This document shows, in pieces, positions 60,525 to 64,000 of a stretch of DNA of 64,000 bases. Source of the stretch: Bryopsis sp. KO-2023 (taxonomy: Eukaryota > Chlorophyta > Ulvophyceae > Bryopsidales > Bryopsidaceae); NCBI GenBank assembly GCA_030272585.1, contig BSYQ01000004.1:2046001-2110000 (forward strand), in the 5' to 3' direction. Each line of letters opens with the position of its first letter. Within the stretch, counting starts at the first letter, position 1. Made by a program: the position numbers and the translations under genes. The notes beneath the pieces are model-generated. The model worked only from the letters and a program-made list of their open reading frames with translations, was not told the DNA's origin and ran no database searches.

Positions 60525-61036
60525 GCTTTTTCTTTCTTTTTGGTGCTCAGGCTTCCCAGAAAAATGGGAAAAGTCAGAGAAACCAAAGTGTACACTGTTC
60601 ACTTGTTTTTTGCGCTCCTACTTTTTGACATGAGGCTCAAAAACAACTTACAATTTTTTTAATTCAAGAAATTTTTGGATGGCTACAAACTTTCCAGTGC
60701 TGCAAAATGGGAAAATAAAATAGTGGAGATTTTTTTTTTTCTGTCACAAATTGTAGTTGGTACTTTTTGTCAGTTGCATGCTGTCCTGTGAAAGCCAAAT
60801 AAAAGAATTGTAGTCGGTATTTCTTTTTGTCAGTTGCATTCTGCCCTATGAAAGCCAAATAAAAGAACCTCAGGGAAAAGTGGTCTGCTCTCTGGAGTAT
60901 TTTCCAAAGGAAAACTCTTTCACTTTGGCTGTTTTTAGAGGAGAAAGTGGTCAAGGAGCCCAACACCCCGAAAGGATGCCTCTGAAACTTGTCTCGAGCT
61001 TTCTGTACCCCTCCGTTACCTAATAAACATTTGCAG
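60525..61036 (+). repeat. Diverged dispersed repeat, right copy
   Basis: Same orientation and order of landmarks as 2755-3290. Inside it a ~58-bp segment ending gaaagccaaataaaagaa is tandemly doubled (about 60752-60868) with several differences; the left copy has a single version. Confidence 0.75.
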
Positions 61037-62210
61037 ACTATCTGTGAGAACGCTCGCTTCATTGGGAAGATGTTGTCTTTTTCCTCCTTGCGTGTTCGGT
61101 CTCCTGGTGTGTTACTAGGGGGGGGGGGGGGGGGGGGGGGAGGGGTCAGCATATTATTTTATTATCTGTCTGCCCACTGCAGCAAACTCTATTCAAGTTG
61201 AAAATAAAATTCTCCCGTCAAAAGGGGAAGACAAGATCCAGATTTTAAAGAGTACCCAAAAGTCTTTCATTCGATTCTTCAGGTCTTTTGAATTGTCTGT
61301 GGAGGATCAAATGGGAATATTGTTTCAACTGAAAGAGGAATTTTAATAGGGATGGTTCATTTCCGATGGTTTATTTCATTGGGTAGCAAAGTCAAAAACT
61401 CAACCTACACATTGCACGGCAGCTGCCTTGTCTAATTAAATTGTAAGCAAGGCCTCAACCTGCCAATTTAGAAAATCACTCTCCAGGGCTCACGATAACA
61501 AGTCACAAAGTTTCCTTACTGCTCTGATGCACGAGATTTTTGTTTTAAAATTGTGACATACGTCTTGCAATGAACTGCCAAACACAAGACTCCTGGCTTT
61601 ACTGGCAGATTTTGCTTGATGGGCAATGCATCATTATTATTAGGTTCTCTTTGGTGCCTGTTGGAGCTGTCTGTGGTTCTGGTGGTGCAACGACTGCGAA
61701 AGTTATTTATCTGAAGGCGGATGCTTTTCAATGTTTGTTCATTGTATGCTAAGCAGTGTAAACAAATATCCAGAATCCATAGAAAACACACATGCAGCAG
61801 CTAAATGCACTTCCCCACACGTCTCTAATGACATCGTTGAGTGCCTAGCTAGGCACCGTGCAGCGTGTCAGAAACGAGCTTAAAAACTGCGATCAGTAGC
61901 TTTCATCCCATCGAGCTAAAAATGGTGGATAGGTGGCCTCCATGGAGGCGGGCTCACATATTGAAATCCTGGTGCCAACGTTCACTTTGTTCACTTGAAA
62001 AAAGGGCCATCAAGAATGGAAATGGTGGAGAGAGACTGCTGGTGTGAAGACATATAAGGTCCACAAGGGAGCCAAAATGGGAAACCAGTTGGTTTGGGGG
62101 TATGTGAACGAGGCAACGCTGTGCTTTTGATTAAGGGAAGTATTAATAATACAAATATGGTTTTGGGGCCTGAACTTCTTCCTTGTATCTTTCAGAAAAA
62201 CTGGACTAAA
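61037..62210. other. Intergenic region with a 23-G homopolymer
   Basis: No gene was seen. At 61118-61140 the plus strand has 23 consecutive G's, followed by agggg. A 16-bp perfect palindrome gtgcctagctaggcac lies near 61841. The few open frames look random. Confidence 0.55.
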
Positions 62211-62409
62211 AGGTGATCTTGACAGAGGCATGGCAATCGCTTTGGCAACAGCAGTGGCAGTGGAAAGGAAAAGTGGAAAGGCACTGTCGCAGGTGCCATT
62301 TTCGCTCCACCACTCATCAAAGTCCTTTTTGAAGTCACTGGAGGACTCAGTCACAGCCTGATGGAACCCAAGGTTCAAAATTTCTCTTTTCCATGAAGTG
62401 GATTGTGGT
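62211..62409 (-). pseudogene. Inverted fragment of the secreted-protein gene (intron plus exon 5)
   Basis: Read on the minus strand, this matches about 59150-59360 of the gene at 57.5-60.1 kb: first the end of its intron 4 (ccatgg-like, aattttgaaccttgg, catcaggctgtgac), then the start of exon 5 (VTESSSDF, DEWWSENGTCDS, ATAVAKAIA). The exon part has small internal differences and deletions, and there is no promoter, signal peptide or downstream module. Because intron sequence is included, it arose by DNA duplication with inversion rather than retroposition. Confidence 0.85.
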
Positions 62410-63548
62410 TGGATCTCCAGATGAAACATGCAGAAAGCACATACAATATGGAGGAAAGATATCTAGCTGTGGGTATCATCCCATGCATTTGGTGGGCGAT
62501 TCGAACCTGAGAGTTGAAATGCTTTTGCTTGACGCATGGCCATTCCACTTGTATTTCCTCCCATTACCAATTGGTTGCAAACAAACAAACAACATTTACA
62601 TTGTGTAGGAGATGCCGCTCTCCTATTACAACGAATATCTAATGATCCAATCTATTCCCATAGAATCAATTGTCTAATCTGAATTGCCTTTCGTAAATAA
62701 AAAGCCACCCAATTGGTTGCAACCATCCTCGATCCCAAGATGTTAGGGGCGGCTTTGGAAGGGACAGTGCCTGCAACGTGGCGATTGTGATGTGGCGCTC
62801 AGGGTCTTCATTGATGGAACATCTGCAACCTCCAGTGCAGCACCCACCATAACCCTCTTCTCCGCGCTGGTTAAAAAAAAAAAAAAAAAAAAAAAGAAAG
62901 ACTGTTTTTCGTCTGCTCTTTGAAATTCTCTGGATCCTTCTTTCTGCCGCACCTCGGTCGCTGATATGTCGCCGAAAGAGTGGGCTAGTAGGCTCCTGAA
63001 GTCGTGATCGACAAGGTGGCGGCGTTTCCGATCGCCCAGCAGGCAATGTCCACAAATCGATTCGATTCGATCGCTGCTGCTGGTAATGACCTCCTCCAAA
63101 CCTGCTCCACTCCCTACCTGTGGGCATCCCAAAGAAGCGGCCTTGTCTCTGGTGGTTAACCAGTGGTGTTCTCAATGAAACCCTTCGAATGCTCAGGGCA
63201 CCTTGGTCTACCTCGTCGAGCATGGATGCTCAACTTTGCAGTTTGGGCATTATGGTGAAGAAGAGGGCTGATTTTGTTTTGAAAAATTTGACCATGGTGG
63301 AGGTGATTGCATTTTTTATCTGAAAAAGGGAAAGTGATGAAGAAAAAAATAGAACAGTTGGACAGTGGGACTTCACAAAGGAGTGAAGGTGATTGGAAAA
63401 AAAATAATTATCTTGGGGGATGAAAGGAGTGAAAAGGGGAGGTTTTCTTTTGCTGTGGGTTGTAATTATGATTATGATTATGAAAAGGGGAGGTTTTATG
63501 GGGATGGAAACTGAACTTTTAGAAAGAGTGAGAGGAGAGTTGCTAATG
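62410..63548. other. Intergenic region with a possible unresolved exon
   Basis: At 62992-63082 the plus strand has a coding-like stretch (VVIDKVAAFPIAQQAM) between a plausible acceptor (gtag) and donor (gtaatg), but I could not link it to neighbours. The minus strand is open across the same bases. A run of 23 A's lies at 62873-62895. No gene is claimed. Confidence 0.3.
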
Positions 63549-64000
63549 GGAAATCGCATCATCCCGCACAGTTCCGCAAAAACCGAAAACGTCAGGAGGA
63601 AAAAGATAACATCTCACAAATCAAGCGACCCGTTCTCACTAATCATGGTCAATCAACTTTCCGATACGAGCGCTTGAATCGATCTCGCCAGGTCCTTGCG
63701 TTACGTAGCTCGCTCCTCTTTCCGATACGAGCGCTTGAATCGATCTCGCCAGGTCCTTGCGTTACGTAGCTCGCTCCTCTTTCTGGGTGTAAAGAGTCGA
63801 CGGGAGTTCGAACCCGGCAAGTTAAAAGGACCGACCCCCCGAGTACCTTGCACTCTCGCTTCGGCGGCTATAGTGAGCCCATTGGAAAAAGGGGAAAAAG
63901 GCGAGAGGTTATAATCACCGTGAAACCGGTTAGCCGTCAAAAAGTTTCCGGGCGAATGATCGATAATTGGGGATAGGAAATGCGGGGTCCATCCAAACGT
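63549..64000 (-). repeat. Dispersed repeat with B-box-like motif, inverted copy, runs off the window
   Basis: Complementary to the outer parts of 3560-8999. It lacks the TIR element and the LTR element, so it preserves the empty insertion site (TAACA on the plus strand at 63607-63611). One end is near 63549 (gaaatcgcatcatcccgc); the other is beyond the window. Confidence 0.85.
63657..63778. repeat. 61-bp exact tandem duplication inside the dispersed repeat
   Basis: Two adjacent identical 61-bp units starting ctttccgatacgagcgc. The copy at 3.5 kb has a single unit, so this duplication is specific to this copy and recent. Confidence 0.95.

Noticed and set aside
62666-63223. 185-codon minus-strand frame
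   Set aside because: It crosses the A/T homopolymer at 62873-62895 and has no domain; the competing plus-strand exon-like stretch makes both doubtful.

Overview
This window is nuclear DNA of a green alga. The genes are intron-rich with GT-AG introns, a few of them GC-AG. Four or five encode plastid-targeted proteins of the green lineage: DXS, ADP-glucose pyrophosphorylase, a malate dehydrogenase, ALB3 and a PSB33-like Rieske-fold protein. A sperm-tail PG-rich repeat (STPG1-type) protein implies a motile flagellum. Together these suggest a flagellate green alga, perhaps an early-diverging streptophyte; the exact lineage is inference. I rebuilt the exons by hand from splice sites, reading-frame phase and family resemblance. 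Phases close for every multi-exon gene listed, but a few first exons are uncertain and are marked so.

Layout. 0-2 kb: 3' part of an ankyrin-repeat gene, paralogous to the trypsin-ankyrin fusion at 45 kb. 2.7-9.0 kb: repeats, including a dispersed repeat invaded by a small TIR element that was itself invaded by a whole-looking Ty3/gypsy LTR retrotransposon. 9.6-19.0 kb: a head-to-head pair, a THUMP/RlmL-type RNA methyltransferase (-) and plastid DXS (+). 20.2-22.5 kb: STPG1-like flagellar protein (+). 22.9-32.3 kb: a 20-exon Dispatched-like RND membrane protein (-) with two fibronectin type III domains in its second large loop. 33.4-34.3 kb: a secreted Thr/Pro-rich protein (+). 35.7-43.9 kb: ADP-glucose pyrophosphorylase and NAD malate dehydrogenase (+). 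44.9-47.8 kb: the trypsin-ankyrin fusion (+). 48.6-50.2 kb: an orphan membrane-anchored Rossmann-like protein (+). 51.7-56.7 kb: PSB33-like (-) and ALB3 (+), head to head with only 275 bp between start codons. 57.5-60.1 kb: a secreted protein made of two copies of a Cys-rich, Ala-rich helical module. 60-64 kb: repeats, an inverted pseudogene fragment of the secreted-protein gene, and an inverted copy of the dispersed repeat seen at 3.5-9 kb.

Functional links. DXS makes isoprenoid precursors, AGPase feeds starch synthesis, MDH handles reducing equivalents, and ALB3 and PSB33 act in thylakoid and light-harvesting assembly. The other genes concern the flagellum, the cell surface and secretion. 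The items most worth follow-up are the serine protease-ankyrin fusion family, the FN3-bearing Dispatched protein, the duplicated secreted module, and a ~70-bp element found in three introns, always antisense to its host gene.
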